Both the position numbers and the translations under genes were made by a program. Source: Saccharina japonica (taxonomy: Eukaryota; Sar; Phaeophyceae; Laminariales; Laminariaceae). Taken from it: a stretch of DNA of 64,000 bases. Shown one piece after another: positions 36,401 through 44,727 of the stretch. The number at the start of each line of letters is the position of its first letter. Position 1 is the first letter of the stretch. Location: the NCBI GenBank assembly GCA_008828725.1, contig MEHQ01002309.1, forward strand, positions 63,341 to 127,340. Direction: 5' to 3'. The notes below the pieces were generated by a model. That model saw only the letters and a program-made list of their open reading frames with translations. It was not told the DNA's origin and did no database searches.

Positions 36401-39400
36401 GTACGGATTTTTCTTCCGACCCGTGCTTCTTTTCAGATTCGTACATACCAAGTATGTACATCGTGTGGGGATAATAAGGGTGGAAGCACCTCCCGCGGCC
36501 CGTGCTACCACCACTTCCCCACTCTACAGTAGTCTCTTCTCAGTACAGCAGAATCACAATGGGTATGTGTTTTTTGTTATGCTGGCTGTGACTGTCTGTG
36601 GCGTCTGGGGACCCGTCCTTCGGCAAATGCACGGGTTTACTACTGATGTGGAGGCGCCGACGTTCTTACTCGAACCGTAACATTTATAACCTATACGTAT
36701 GGGCCACCAGCCACCAGCAGTGGACGAGCTTGATAGTGAATCTTAATATTCCTAAGGTAGCTATTTAGGCACTCTCGTTGGCTAAGGGTATATTACACGC
36801 GGCTCAATCAACTTGGAGTCTTTCCCAGCCACAGCCTCCCGACTCCCGAGTCAACTTACAGTAGAGGTTTTCCAGGCACAGTATACAAGCCGGCCGAGTA
36901 AACCTAGAGTCTAGCCAAGCACAGCAACCAAGCACTGTTCACTGGCATCATTGACTGGCACAGGGTTCGGGTAAGGGGTAGGGTTCGGGTCGGAGGGTAG
37001 GTTTCAGGCGCCAAGCACAAAACCTCCGTGAATATTCACTATCAAAGTGTGTCCACCCCTCATGGGCCACGGCCCTTTAAAACAAAAAAAGGGGTATCGA
37101 GGCAATCGTCAAGGCCAGCCTGCATCCGCGAGATATACCAGTACATCGCACTCAGCAACACAACACGCCGTACACCCACACTCGAGATAGCTACAAGACG
37201 GCACCGGTGAAGCCAACTCTATAGGGGCCGTTGTTATACCCGTGGATGAACCGTAGGTGCCTATTTACTATGGTCCCCCGTAATAGATGCTTGATAATAC
37301 CACATATGAAGAAAAAAATGGCCATCATGTATAGCCTCGGCCTCCCCCAAAGGGGGCTAAGACATGGTTTGTCGCTCTGTTTACCTTGCCAGCTCGTCCG
37401 CCAGCTTCTCCCGGCCGCCTAAGATGCCGCCCCACAGCCTGAAGTGGCTCGCATCCGCAACGGTTTTGCACGTGAGAAGGTAGCATAGGTTTAGGAACTC
37501 ATTTGGGGTGGAGGCCGCGGTGCCCTCCATAGGCTTGAGGCGCCGGTTGAGGAACGCGAAAGCCTTCTGGTACTCCTGTCGCTCGATCAGCTCTAGGTAT
37601 TCCTGGGTTTTGTAGTGTTTTCGGAAGTTTTTGAGAGGGGGGGGGGGGGGTGGTTCCCCGGGAGGAGGGAACGGGGGAATGTGTTTTTGGTGGGGGGATT
37701 TATGTGAGTACACGTAACTATATGCAGTTGTTTGTCGTTAATGTGGTACGGGTGGTAGTAAAAACACAATGGCAGCATAGTAGCAGTGGTAGTGTAGTCG
37801 TAGTAGCAGTGGTAGTGTAGTCGTAGTAGCAGAGTGGTAGTGTAGTCGTAGTAGCAGTGGCGTAGTAGCAGTGGCAAGAGAAGTAAACAAACTACGGACA
37901 TACTACGGCAGCAGTAGTCGTAGTAGCAGTGGTAGTATAGAAGCAGTAGACAACTGTATGAATAGTAGTAGACTACTGTAGTTGATAGCAGTAACCAATG
38001 AGCCGTGCTACGGAAGGGGCTGCGCTTTCGAGCCAAAACATCTCACCAGAGGAGCTATCCAGTATGGGGCAATAGAGTGTGAATAATTCTGTTGGGCTGG
38101 GTATATTTTAGTCTGTTTCCTACTGGTACGTCGTATGTAACACCAATCCCAAGCCACGAAAAAATAATTGCTGTGGGGAAAAGTGACAAAAAATGATGTG
38201 TTTAACCCAAGTATTAGTAAACTTATGTTTTTGACCCAACTATTCTTGGGTTGGGCAACTCTGTGGGCTGGTTTGCAAACGAAGCAAATTCTGATTGGCT
38301 AGTGCCTTCGGATTCACCTGTTCAACCAATCAGCTCTTCATTTCCTGTCGGTTCCAAATATTTTTATACCCCAACCAAATTGGATTATCGCAAACGCCCT
38401 ATATATAATAGATTTGGATCGGATGTAGTGTTTCAGTTATACGAAACATTCGGTCGACATCTACTCATACGTAGTCTTGGCCTTTAAACTTTAAACATCT
38501 GTATCGGGACTACGTATAGTTATTCATAACAGCTATTCTCAAAGTGAGGTATAAAGACTGAGAGACCCCTACCCGTAGCACGGGTCGAATATTGGCAATA
38601 CGAATGCTAATAGTATATACATATACCATGTAGACTACAGCTGCACTGTAGTAGTAGTAGTGACAGTAGCCGTATTGGTAGCAGTAGTAACGGTGGTAGC
38701 AGCAGTAGCAGTATCGGGAGCACTATAGCAACAGCAGTACAACGCAGTAGTTGCAGCATATAGAAGCAACAGTAGGAACCAGCAGTAGCAGTAGGAGCAG
38801 TACGAGGAAACATCGCATACTCTGATAGAAAGTAGTTGTATTAATATTAATAGTAGCAGGTACGAGTAGCAATTATTACGGGGTGGGCTAATGTAATAAG
38901 TAGCACCTACGGTAAACACAAAACCCTATATATTTACCTCTTTTTACTAACAATATTTGGTCCTATTCACTATGCCCCCTCGTAATAGTAACAGTATATT
39001 ATTAATATCAGCAAACAGCAGTAGTAACATTCAGTAACAACAGTAGCAGCAGTAGCAGCAGCAGCAGCAGCAGTAGCAGTAGCAAAGGGACCTGTCGTTG
39101 CGCGGTACCTGACGGTAGACGGCGTAGAGGAACCGCTTGTGGTGCAGCCGCGAAATGTTCTTGGTAATGAGGCTGATCACCATGGGCCAGTCGCCCTCCA
39201 GAGCCGCCTTCCGTAGACGGCTGCCCTTAGCGCGCCGAGCCTACACGCCAATACCCCCGACATGACACACATGTCACACGAAACGGCACACGACAGGGCA
39301 TTACACGACAATGATAACATGGCGTGTCGTTCACGACGTGGCATACCAATACGTTATACGACATCACATTAACGTTAGTCATTCGTACCTTAATGGCATG

Positions 39401-42400
39401 TCGTTGTATGATACCAGGTACATTCCTTGATACACGACATGGCATACCCGCGACAATTTACACGGCGTGCCAGTACATTGCATGAACATGCTGTGATATT
39501 AGACTGCACATTGCATTTGAGTACATTCAAGCACGGTACACACGTCGTTATACGACTTTCCTTGACACGTGGCAGGCGGTTACACGAATATTTACACGGC
39601 GTGTCAGTGCTTCACGTGACATGGCATTACATGGCACTGCAATTAAACATATTTACGTACTTTCGAGTATGTCCAAAAACAAATCAAGTACTCGTACTTC
39701 CAAGCATTTCAAGTACAGTGCGTGGGGTTGGGTTGGGTTGGGTTGGGTTGGGTTGGTGCTATTGCAAAACTTTTCGCAAACCGCGTCATCAGTACAACAA
39801 CAGCAGCAGCAGTATAACCGTCGACACGTGGATTGTCCTCGTGGGAGCTTACGTATGGTTGGCTTGGTTCAAGGTCCTGGAAGTGGTTCGATACATCCAC
39901 AACCACGTGTCTCCGCTGCCTCCACGAGCATGCACCCTTCTCCTCCACAGCACCAAGAGTAGGAGCTGTACCAGTAGCTGCACAGCAAGCCGCCAACCAC
40001 ACAGTCCAGTAGGATGAGAGCATATGATCAAATGACCGACGTAACAGCAGTGGGATGTGGATGTGAACGCCCATACAAAAAGCAGTATAAAAAGCAGTTA
40101 TAACACCACGTGGGTACTCGTACGTATTTTGACTACGATTATGTATTCGACGTAACTGCTGTACGAATAGCATGCTAAAACCAGTACGAATTGGCGCTCT
40201 CACTTTTGCTATCGCGTCGACCCTGCGCGTTATGCTGGTACCCCAAGATCTCCGGGCAAGCCGCTTCCAGCTCGACGATGCCCTCGCTAGTGCGCCCCGA
40301 GCGAGCCAGCGCCTGGCCCAGCACAGCACGGTTGTGAGCCAACAGGCTCGCAGCCTCGTCGTAAATGCGAGACGTCGTGTCGGACACGCCAGGTGCCCCG
40401 GCCCGCTCCTCGTTGTGACCCTCCTCCTCCGCCTCGCTCCCAGCTTCGCCGCCCGTTGTATTAGCCTCACGTTCTGACGAGGTTGAGCTCCTGTCGCCCT
40501 GAGAGTTGTGCTTCGACGGCGTAGGCTCGCCCTCGTGGGGCCCTTCGTTGTCACGCTCTGTCCAGAGCTTGACTGCGGGCTCGAGGCTCTCCCACTGCTT
40601 CGCGTTGGCCTGTTTACGGGGAGAGGTGGGGTTGGGTTGGGTTGGGTTGGTGCTATTGCAAAACTTTTCGCAAACCGCGTCATCAGTACAACAACAGCAG
40701 CAGCAGTATAACCGTCGACACGTGGATTGTCCTCGTGGGAGCTTACGTATGGTTGGCTTGGTTCAAGGTCCTGGAAGTGGTTCGATACATCCACAACCAC
40801 GTGTCTCCGCTGAACCGTAACATTTATAACCTATACGTATGGGCCACCAGCCACCAGCAGTGGACGAGCTTGATAGTGAATCTTAATATTCCTAAGGTAG
40901 CTATTTAGGCACTCTCGTTGGCTAAGGGTATATTACACGCGGCTCAATCAACTTGGAGTCTTTCCCAGCCACAGCCTCCCGACTCCCGAGTCAACTTACA
41001 GTAGAGGTTTTCCAGGCACAGTATACAAGCCGGCCGAGTAAACCTAGAGTCTAGCCAAGCACAGCAACCAAGCACTGTTCACTGGCATCATTGACTGGCA
41101 CAGGGTTCGGGTAAGGGGTAGGGTTCGGGTCGGAGGGTAGGTTTCAGGCGCCAAGCACAAAACCTCCGTGAATATTCACTATCAAAGTGTGTCCACCCCT
41201 CATGGGCCACGGCCCTTTAAAACAAAAAAAGGGGTATCGAGGCAATCGTCAAGGCCAGCCTGCATCCGCGAGATATACCAGTACATCGCACTCAGCAACA
41301 CAACACGCCGTACACCCACACTCGAGATAGCTACAAGACGGCACCGGTGAAGCCAACTCTATAGGGGCCGTTGTTATACCCGTGGATGAACCGTAGGTGC
41401 CTATTTACTATGGTCCCCCGTAATAGATGCTTGATAATACCACATATGAAGAAAAAAATGGCCATCATGTATAGCCTCGGCCTCCCCCAAAGGGGGCTAA
41501 GACATGGTTTGTCGCTCTGTTTACCTTGCCAGCTCGTCCGCCAGCTTCTCCCGGCCGCCTAAGATGCCGCCCCACAGCCTGAAGTGGCTCGCATCCGCAA
41601 CGGTTTTGCACGTGAGAAGGTAGCATAGGTTTAGGAACTCATTTGGGGTGGAGGCCGCGGTGCCCTCCATAGGCTTGAGGCGCCGGTTGAGGAACGCGAA
41701 AGCCTTCTGGTACTCCTGTCGCTCGATCAGCTCTAGGTATTCCTGGGTTTTGTAGTGTTTTCGGAAGTTTTTGAGAGGGGGGGGGGGGGGTGGTTCCCCG
41801 GGAGGAGGGAACGGGGGAATGTGTTTTTGGTGGGGGGATTTATGTGAGTACACGTAACTATATGCAGTTGTTTGTCGTTAATGTGGTACGGGTGGTAGTA
41901 AAAACACAATGGCAGCATAGTAGCAGTGGTAGTGTAGTCGTAGTAGCAGTGGTAGTGTAGTCGTAGTAGCAGAGTGGTAGTGTAGTCGTAGTAGCAGTGG
42001 CGTAGTAGCAGTGGCAAGAGAAGTAAACAAACTACGGACATACTACGGCAGCAGTAGTCGTAGTAGCAGTGGTAGTATAGAAGCAGTAGACAACTGTATG
42101 AATAGTAGTAGACTACTGTAGTTGATAGCAGTAACCAATGAGCCGTGCTACGGAAGGGGCTGCGCTTTCGAGCCAAAACATCTCACCAGAGGAGCTATCC
42201 AGTATGGGGCAATAGAGTGTGAATAATTCTGTTGGGCTGGGTATATTTTAGTCTGTTTCCTACTGGTACGTCGTATGTAACACCAATCCCAAGCCACGAA
42301 AAAATAATTGCTGTGGGGAAAAGTGACAAAAAATGATGTGTTTAACCCAAGTATTAGTAAACTTATGTTTTTGACCCAACTATTCTTGGGTTGGGCAACT

Positions 42401-44296
42401 CTGTGGGCTGGTTTGCAAACGAAGCAAATTCTGATTGGCTAGTGCCTTCGGATTCACCTGTTCAACCAATCAGCTCTTCATTTCCTGTCGGTTCCAAATA
42501 TTTTTATACCCCAACCAAATTGGATTATCGCAAACGCCCTATATATAATAGATTTGGATCGGATGTAGTGTTTCAGTTATACGAAACATTCGGTCGACAT
42601 CTACTCATACGTAGTCTTGGCCTTTAAACTTTAAACATCTGTATCGGGACTACGTATAGTTATTCATAACAGCTATTCTCAAAGTGAGGTATAAAGACTG
42701 AGAGACCCCTACCCGTAGCACGGGTCGAATATTGGCAATACGAATGCTAATAGTATATACATATACCATGTAGACTACAGCTGCACTGTAGTAGTAGTAG
42801 TGACAGTAGCCGTATTGGTAGCAGTAGTAACGGTGGTAGCAGCAGTAGCAGTATCGGGAGCACTATAGCAACAGCAGTACAACGCAGTAGTTGCAGCATA
42901 TAGAAGCAACAGTAGGAACCAGCAGTAGCAGTAGGAGCAGTACGAGGAAACATCGCATACTCTGATAGAAAGTAGTTGTATTAATATTAATAGTAGCAGG
43001 TACGAGTAGCAATTATTACGGGGTGGGCTAATGTAATAAGTAGCACCTACGGTAAACACAAAACCCTATATATTTACCTCTTTTTACTAACAATATTTGG
43101 TCCTATTCACTATGCCCCCTCGTAATAGTAACAGTATATTATTAATATCAGCAAACAGCAGTAGTAACATTCAGTAACAACAGTAGCAGCAGTAGCAGCA
43201 GCAGCAGCAGCAGTAGCAGTAGCAAAGGGACCTGTCGTTGCGCGGTACCTGACGGTAGACGGCGTAGAGGAACCGCTTGTGGTGCAGCCGCGAAATGTTC
43301 TTGGTAATGAGGCTGATCACCATGGGCCAGTCGCCCTCCAGAGCCGCCTTCCGTAGACGGCTGCCCTTAGCGCGCCGAGCCTACACGCCAATACCCCCGA
43401 CATGACACACATGTCACACGAAACGGCACACGACAGGGCATTACACGACAATGATAACATGGCGTGTCGTTCACGACGTGGCATACCAATACGTTATACG
43501 ACATCACATTAACGTTAGTCATTCGTACCTTAATGGCATGTCGTTGTATGATACCAGGTACATTCCTTGATACACGACATGGCATACCCGCGACAATTTA
43601 CACGGCGTGCCAGTACATTGCATGAACATGCTGTGATATTAGACTGCACATTGCATTTGAGTACATTCAAGCACGGTACACACGTCGTTATACGACTTTC
43701 CTTGACACGTGGCAGGCGGTTACACGAATATTTACACGGCGTGTCAGTGCTTCACGTGACATGGCATTACATGGCACTGCAATTAAACATATTTACGTAC
43801 TTTCGAGTATGTCCAAAAACAAATCAAGTACTCGTACTTCCAAGCATTTCAAGTACAGTGCGTGGGGTTGGGTTGGGTTGGGTTGGGTTGGGTTGGGTTG
43901 GGTTGGGTTGGGTTGGGTTGGGTTGGGTTTAGGTCGGGTTGGGTTGGGTTTCGGGTCGGGTTCGGGTTCGGGAGGGGCGGGCTGGATGAGGGTTGGGGTG
44001 GGGGATGGGGGTTGGGATGGGGTGGGTGGGTGGGCGGGTAGGGTGAGGGATGGGGGAAGTGGACGGTGGGTTGGCGTGTGGGGGGCGGAGTTAGCGGGGC
44101 GGCAGATTGTGAGATAAAGAGGCGGGGGGGGGGGGGGGTGGGGGTGAGTCCTCTCACTGATACCACGGTATATCGTATGCAGTACCTGCTGTTCGGCGGT
44201 CTTCATGTTCGCCTCGTCCTGGATGACAACGGCCGCCATGAACAGCTTTTCACTCCTCAGGTACTGCACCATCATGCTTAGCACGTCCTGCTTGAT
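27385..44296 (-). CDS. LisH/CTLH/WD40-repeat protein, spliced gene (10 exons recognised)
   Basis: Exons I assembled by GT-AG sites and matching phase, in transcript order: 44296-44186, 39240-39109, 37602-37385, 35440-35320, 33684-32976, 32265-32105, 31820-31678, 31404-31278, 30772-30656, 27495-27385. Together they give 1950 nt, about 650 residues: an N-terminal LisH helix pair, a CTLH/CRA-type helical region, then a WD40 propeller. The order and sequence fit a LisH-CTLH-WD40 family I know from plants and protists and, more distantly, WDR26 and SMU1. Such proteins act as scaffolds; no partner can be read here. The first exon with the start codon is not identified; a stop lies in frame just upstream of the LisH exon. 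Introns contain transposons and telomere-like arrays. The CTLH exons also occur as a second copy at 43380-43249 and 41742-41525, so which copy is spliced is unknown. Confidence 0.85.
27696..27987. repeat. Minisatellite of about 28 bp between TACCAC-type arms
   Basis: Seven to eight units of ATCAATATCAGAGTCCAAAC plus GGGGATATAT. The array is bracketed on the left by GACCGCTCTGGCCGGGAGTA and on the right by CCCACCAGAGTGGTA, which resemble the two ends of the TACCAC family. The unit may have expanded inside such an element. Confidence 0.75.
27988..29300. other. Unassigned intergenic stretch
   Basis: It contains TACGTACGCG palindromes (28010, 28110), GATCCAAGATCCAAGAT units (28610-28760), and a duplicated GGTTG-GGACGGGTTGT-AATTA segment near 29035 and 29100. 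No gene recognised. Confidence 0.5.
29301..29860 (-). other. Possible exon or promoter region, unrecognised
   Basis: About 550 bp of non-repetitive DNA in which minus-strand frames of 85 and 114 codons overlap (ALNCHARSIDGDAAIDLFRV, SLRPTAQELFSRRQ). GTGCTATATATAAGGTCTGC on the minus strand resembles a TATA box. Neither frame has a known domain. Confidence 0.25.
30380..30640 (+). repeat. AACCAATCAAACC-type simple repeat
   Basis: Degenerate (AACC)n with CAATCAAACCAACC units, later AACCAAATCGCTCAACCAATC. It abuts the donor side of the WD40 exon 30656-30772. Confidence 0.85.
30656..30772 (-). CDS. WD40 gene: WD repeat 6 exon
   Basis: 117 bp, phase 0 to phase 0. It encodes GHQNTRSSFLRATLGAEEG, then LVFGGSDDCKVYVWHRRDTQ. 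This is the expected sixth blade between RYK and the last blade; the GHQNT motif is characteristic of this family at this position. The acceptor is AAAAAG|GGG and the donor CAG|GTAACG. The exon has no methionine-initiated ORF of its own and is easily missed. Confidence 0.87.
30895..31260 (+). repeat. GCTACTGCTGTTGCTACTG-type simple repeat
   Basis: (GCTACT/GCTGTT)n over about 320 bp in the WD40 intron; Leu/Ala/Thr-rich ORFs result. Confidence 0.85.
31278..31404 (-). CDS. WD40 gene: WD repeat 5 exon
   Basis: 127 bp, entering in phase 2 and leaving in phase 0. It encodes QAVGAVTSVDLTKDGMYLL, then SSRHGPVRTWDVRMGRPLL and RYK. The acceptor CATAAG|C restores the codon split at the previous exon exactly (KTL-S-QAVG), which supports the junction. 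The donor is AAG|GTGGGA. Confidence 0.88.
31527..31645 (+). repeat. GGGTA pentanucleotide array
   Basis: More than 20 nearly perfect GGGTA units with a few GAGTA variants, preceded by GGGTGGGG-type DNA from 31440. It lies in the WD40 intron and ends about 30 bases from the donor of the exon 31678-31820. Confidence 0.95.
31678..31820 (-). CDS. WD40 gene: WD repeat 4 exon
   Basis: 143 bp. It encodes EVKVFGGHEAGVLHAVSNPY and GNLLVSGGRDSAINFWDVMS plus GVCVKTL, a clear WD repeat. The acceptor follows a tract of TTTTGCG units and ends GCAG|GAG. The donor AG|GTGATC is followed within a few tens of bases by a (CCCTA)n array. It leaves in phase 2. Confidence 0.9.
31900..31956 (+). repeat. Seven-base repeat (AAAATGC)n
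   Basis: About seven tandem AAAATGC units. On the minus strand this is GCATTTT, close upstream of the acceptor of the exon starting at 31820, so it may contribute to the polypyrimidine tract of that intron. Confidence 0.85.
32105..32265 (-). CDS. WD40 gene: WD repeat 3 exon
   Basis: 161 bp, entering in phase 1. It encodes ILRGHGDGL, a short insert, then DVYSVEFHSAEAHVVTAGHD and RTVRLYDVETSQ, a complete WD repeat with the D-R-T-V-R-L-Y-D ending. The acceptor is GACAG|AGG and the donor CAG|GTGCGT. A poly-C tract and microsatellite lie directly beyond the donor. Confidence 0.88.
32526..32612. mobile_element. TACCAC-type MITE
   Basis: TACCACTATGTCCATAAATG, then TAAGGAACGTTTAGCCGTTC, and the right arm GACTAAACGGTCCTTATATT and TCGTCCAGGGTCGTA. 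It lies in the WD40 intron between the repeat-3 exon and the 33-kb exon. Confidence 0.68.
32976..33684 (-). CDS. WD40 gene: first WD repeats with a long Gly/Asp-rich insert
   Basis: 709 bp. It opens with a linker (VTPRASTLARDYRCP), then WD repeat 1 (YAGHSSGVKCVTFVGEE ... GDGDICLWP). About 120 residues of low-complexity Asp/Gly/Arg sequence follow, including runs of glycine and GGA repeats. Then comes WD repeat 2 (KVRVWDVASNRRGDLL, then GDGAVRLWSLPPGDQLL). The insert sits where the short turn between repeats 1 and 2 is expected. The acceptor is TTTCAG|GTT and the donor ACAG|GTGCGC. It leaves in phase 1. Confidence 0.85.
33870..34360 (+). mobile_element. Poly(C)-ended interspersed element, copy 3
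   Basis: Same landmarks as 26405-26962; starts after CCCCCCTCCCTCCTATAAAT and ends at GAAGTACACCCCCCCCC. The 3' part lacks the GAGGGTCTATGGTCAT segment. Confidence 0.75.
34368..34893 (+). mobile_element. Poly(C)-ended interspersed element, copy 4
   Basis: Directly adjacent to copy 3. It starts at CATATAAATATATGATATAA and ends GAGTACACCCCCC. It is very close in sequence to copy 2, so it is probably younger than copy 3. Confidence 0.75.
34950..35210 (+). mobile_element. Poly(C)-ended interspersed element, 5'-truncated copy 5
   Basis: Only the 3' half from GGAAGTGGCTACACCAGAAA to CACGAGTACACCTTCCCCCC is present. Together with copies 3 and 4 it forms a run of three elements in one WD40 intron. 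5' truncation would fit target-primed reverse transcription. Confidence 0.68.
35320..35440 (-). CDS. WD40 gene: end of the CTLH region
   Basis: 121 bp, entering in phase 2 and leaving in phase 0. It encodes FVELETGTLAHPSPMPPDRL and MTLLQQAVAFQIDSGRYHPK. The element P-P-x-R-L-x-x-L-L-x-Q-A-V is shared with WDR26 and SMU1, where it closes the CTLH region before the propeller. The acceptor is GGCGCAG|GTT and the donor AAG|GTAAGA. Confidence 0.88.
36105..36320. repeat. GGGTCGGGCC-rich repeat
   Basis: Degenerate (GACCC/GGGTC) pentamers on both sides of a centre near 36190, so the block can form a long imperfect hairpin. Confidence 0.75.
36746..37065 (+). repeat. CCTAAGGTAGCTATTTAGG repeat with telomere-like core
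   Basis: CCTAAGGTAGCTATTTAGGC, CGCGGCTCAATCAACTTGGA, GTCTTTCCCAGCCACAGC, then GGGTTCGGGTAAGGGGTAGG. Repeated at 40886-41205 (block duplication) and independently at 58646-58935. Confidence 0.8.
37262..37289. mobile_element. Right-end fragment of a CTATTACGGGGG MITE
   Basis: Only ATTTACTATGGTCCCCCGTA plus ATAG remains. The same fragment is at about 41402-41429 in the second block. Confidence 0.5.
37385..37602 (-). CDS. WD40 gene: CTLH exon 2
   Basis: 218 bp, from phase 0 to phase 2. It encodes EYLELIERQEYQKAFAFLNR, RLKPMEG, then EFLNLCYLLTCKTVADASHF and GGREKLADELA. This matches the CTLH/CRA helices (Y-L-E-x-I-E ... A-F-x-x-L-x-R-x-L-K-P, and the cysteine-bearing LCYLLTC helix). The acceptor is ACCCAG|GAA and the donor AAG|GTAAAC. 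Confidence 0.9.
37740..38010 (+). repeat. GTAGTAGCAGTGGTAGT-type simple repeat
   Basis: Trinucleotide-based AGC/AGT repeats in the duplicated block (also 41880-42150). Further AGC/AGT tracts are at 38640-38800 and 39020-39085. All lie in the WD40 introns. Confidence 0.85.
38873..38988. mobile_element. CTATTACGGGG MITE inside duplicated block
   Basis: ATTATTACGGGGTGGGCTAA at the left and TATGCCCCCTCGTAATAG at the right, with CACAAAACCCTATATATTTA inside. Repeated identically at 43013-43128 as part of the block duplication. Confidence 0.75.
39109..39240 (-). CDS. WD40 gene: CTLH exon 1
   Basis: 132 bp, phase 0 to phase 0. It encodes LRKAALEGDWPMVISLITKN and then LHHKRFLYAVYRQ. The pattern 'A-x-x-E-G-D-W' followed by a helix and 'K-x-F-L-Y-A-V-Y-x-Q' is the start of the CTLH/CRA helical region in this family. 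The acceptor is GTGTAG|GCT and the donor CAG|GTACCG. Confidence 0.85.
39757..39918. repeat. 162-bp direct repeat, copy 1
   Basis: Identical to 40651-40812. Here it follows the GGGTT array of block copy 1 and continues into the unique DNA with the TPR-like candidate exon. Confidence 0.95.
39853..39915 (-). CDS. Candidate 21-codon exon (copy 1)
   Basis: GGCAG|CGG acceptor and CATAC|GTAAGC donor enclose exactly 63 bp in phase 0, reading RRHVVVDVSNHFQDLEPSQP-Y. The same sequence occurs at 40747-40809 within an identical 162-bp block. It has no recognised domain. It could be a real small exon downstream of the candidate exon at 40175-40609 or a chance ORF. Confidence 0.25.
40175..40609 (-). CDS. 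Candidate exon with acidic linker and TPR-like helices
   Basis: Open from a good acceptor (CCGTAAACAG|GCC) for 144 codons. It starts ANAKQWESLEPAVKLWTERD, continues through a Ser/Glu-rich stretch, and then reads IYDEAASLLAHNRAVLGQAL and ARSGRTSEGIVELEAACPEI, which looks like a single TPR-type helical hairpin. It lies between the two copies of the duplicated CTLH block, on the same strand as the WD40 gene. It may be an extra exon of that gene between LisH and CTLH, since both flanks are in phase 0, or part of another gene. The 3' end is undecided: the frame runs to a stop, and no clear donor stands out. Confidence 0.5.
   Translation of the reverse strand, partial: ANAKQWESLEPAVKLWTERDNEGPHEGEPTPSKHNSQGDRSSTSSEREANTTGGEAGSEAEEEGHNEERAGAPGVSDTTSRIYDEAASLLAHNRAVLGQALARSGRTSEGIVELEAACPEILGYQHNAQGRRDSKSESANSYWF
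40651..40812. repeat. 162-bp direct repeat, copy 2
   Basis: Identical to 39757-39918. It is preceded by a GGGTT array (40627-40650) and runs without a gap into the second copy of the CTLH-exon block. Confidence 0.95.
40747..40809 (-). CDS. Candidate 21-codon exon (copy 2)
   Basis: Identical in sequence to 39853-39915. It lies at the junction where the 162-bp block meets the second copy of the CTLH-exon block, so its upstream intron sequence differs from that of copy 1. Confidence 0.2.
41525..41742 (-). CDS. WD40 gene: CTLH exon 2, second copy
   Basis: No difference seen from 37385-37602. Including both copies in one transcript would break the frame: this exon ends in phase 2, whereas the next exon copy at 39240 starts in phase 0. 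A working mRNA must therefore use one copy of the pair and skip the other. Confidence 0.6.
43013..43128. mobile_element. CTATTACGGGG MITE, duplicated copy
   Basis: Copy of 38873-38988 carried by the block duplication rather than by transposition, since its flanks are duplicated too. Confidence 0.75.
43249..43380 (-). CDS. WD40 gene: CTLH exon 1, second copy
   Basis: No difference seen from 39109-39240, with the same GTAG|GCT acceptor and CAG|GTACCG donor. It lies in the duplicated block 40812-43863. Being closest to the LisH exon, it could be the copy actually spliced. It could also be an unused duplicate, or not exist in the genome if the duplication is an assembly error. Confidence 0.6.
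43864..43975 (+). repeat. GGGTT / GGGTC telomere-like array
   Basis: About 13 GGGTT units followed by degenerate GGGTTTCGGGTC units. Shorter GGGTT arrays are at 39725-39756 and 40627-40650. On the minus strand these lie inside introns of the WD40 gene. They are interstitial, since ordinary genic DNA lies on both sides. Confidence 0.9.
44186..44296 (-). CDS. WD40 gene: LisH exon
   Basis: The exon reads IKQDVLSMMVQYLRSEKLF followed by MAAVVIQDEANMKTAEQQ, a typical LisH helix-turn-helix (V-x-x-M-V-x-Y-L, then a second helix ending near an acidic DEAN motif). The donor is CAG|GTACTG and the acceptor AAG just before ATC; a second AG six bases later would only remove two codons. It ends in phase 0, matching the phase-0 start of the next recognised exon. 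No start codon is present, so at least one short upstream exon is missing. Confidence 0.8.
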
Positions 44297-44727
44297 CTTC
44301 CAAGCAGATCAACACCAAGAACAACACACGCGGCCAACAATAGCAAGATAAGACAACGTTTAGGAATCTGGCGAAGGTTGGTGGTGTGTTGACCGCTGGC
44401 CTAAGCCGCGCTGCGGCACGCCTCAAGGCGTTTTCAGATACGAGCCTGTTACGTAGTAAAGGCACCAACGCAAATCAAGTACGCAGTGTTGTATATCAAA
44501 GCAGAGTCGAGCTCGATACGATATCGATAAAAAGAAAAAGCGAAACGATTTCGATATTTCATACATGGAAGTTTTCGTCCAGTGTCAGCAAAAAATCCAA
44601 GGGTATATGCCAGGGGGATGAAGGGCAAAACAATATCGATATTTCGACACATAGAAAGTTCGATATTTCGATACTGCTGTGTATCGTTTTTTTTCGATAC
44701 GACATCCACCAGAGTCCTACATGAAGA

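Larger units (their letters stand above)
36672..39756. repeat. Duplicated block, copy 1 (carries two CTLH exons)
   Basis: Every line from 36672 to the GGGTT array at 39725-39756 recurs at an offset of exactly 4140 bases, with no difference that I can find, microsatellites and the poly-G run at 37637 included. It contains the CTLH exons 37385-37602 and 39109-39240, one small transposon (38873-38988) and CAG-type microsatellites. Homology begins at the bases GAACCGTAA. Confidence 0.95.
40812..43930. repeat. Duplicated block, copy 2
   Basis: Same sequence as 36672-39756, but ending in a longer GGGTT array (43864-43930). Its left edge is fused to the 162-bp block at 40651-40812, which in copy 1 lies on the other side of the GGGTT array. 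The lack of divergence means either a very recent event or an assembly artefact. Confidence 0.95.

Noticed and set aside
39709..40800. 363-codon minus-strand ORF
   Set aside because: It runs through the GGGTT array and the direct repeats in a frame different from the TPR-like candidate exon; composition is Arg/Ser-rich shadow sequence.
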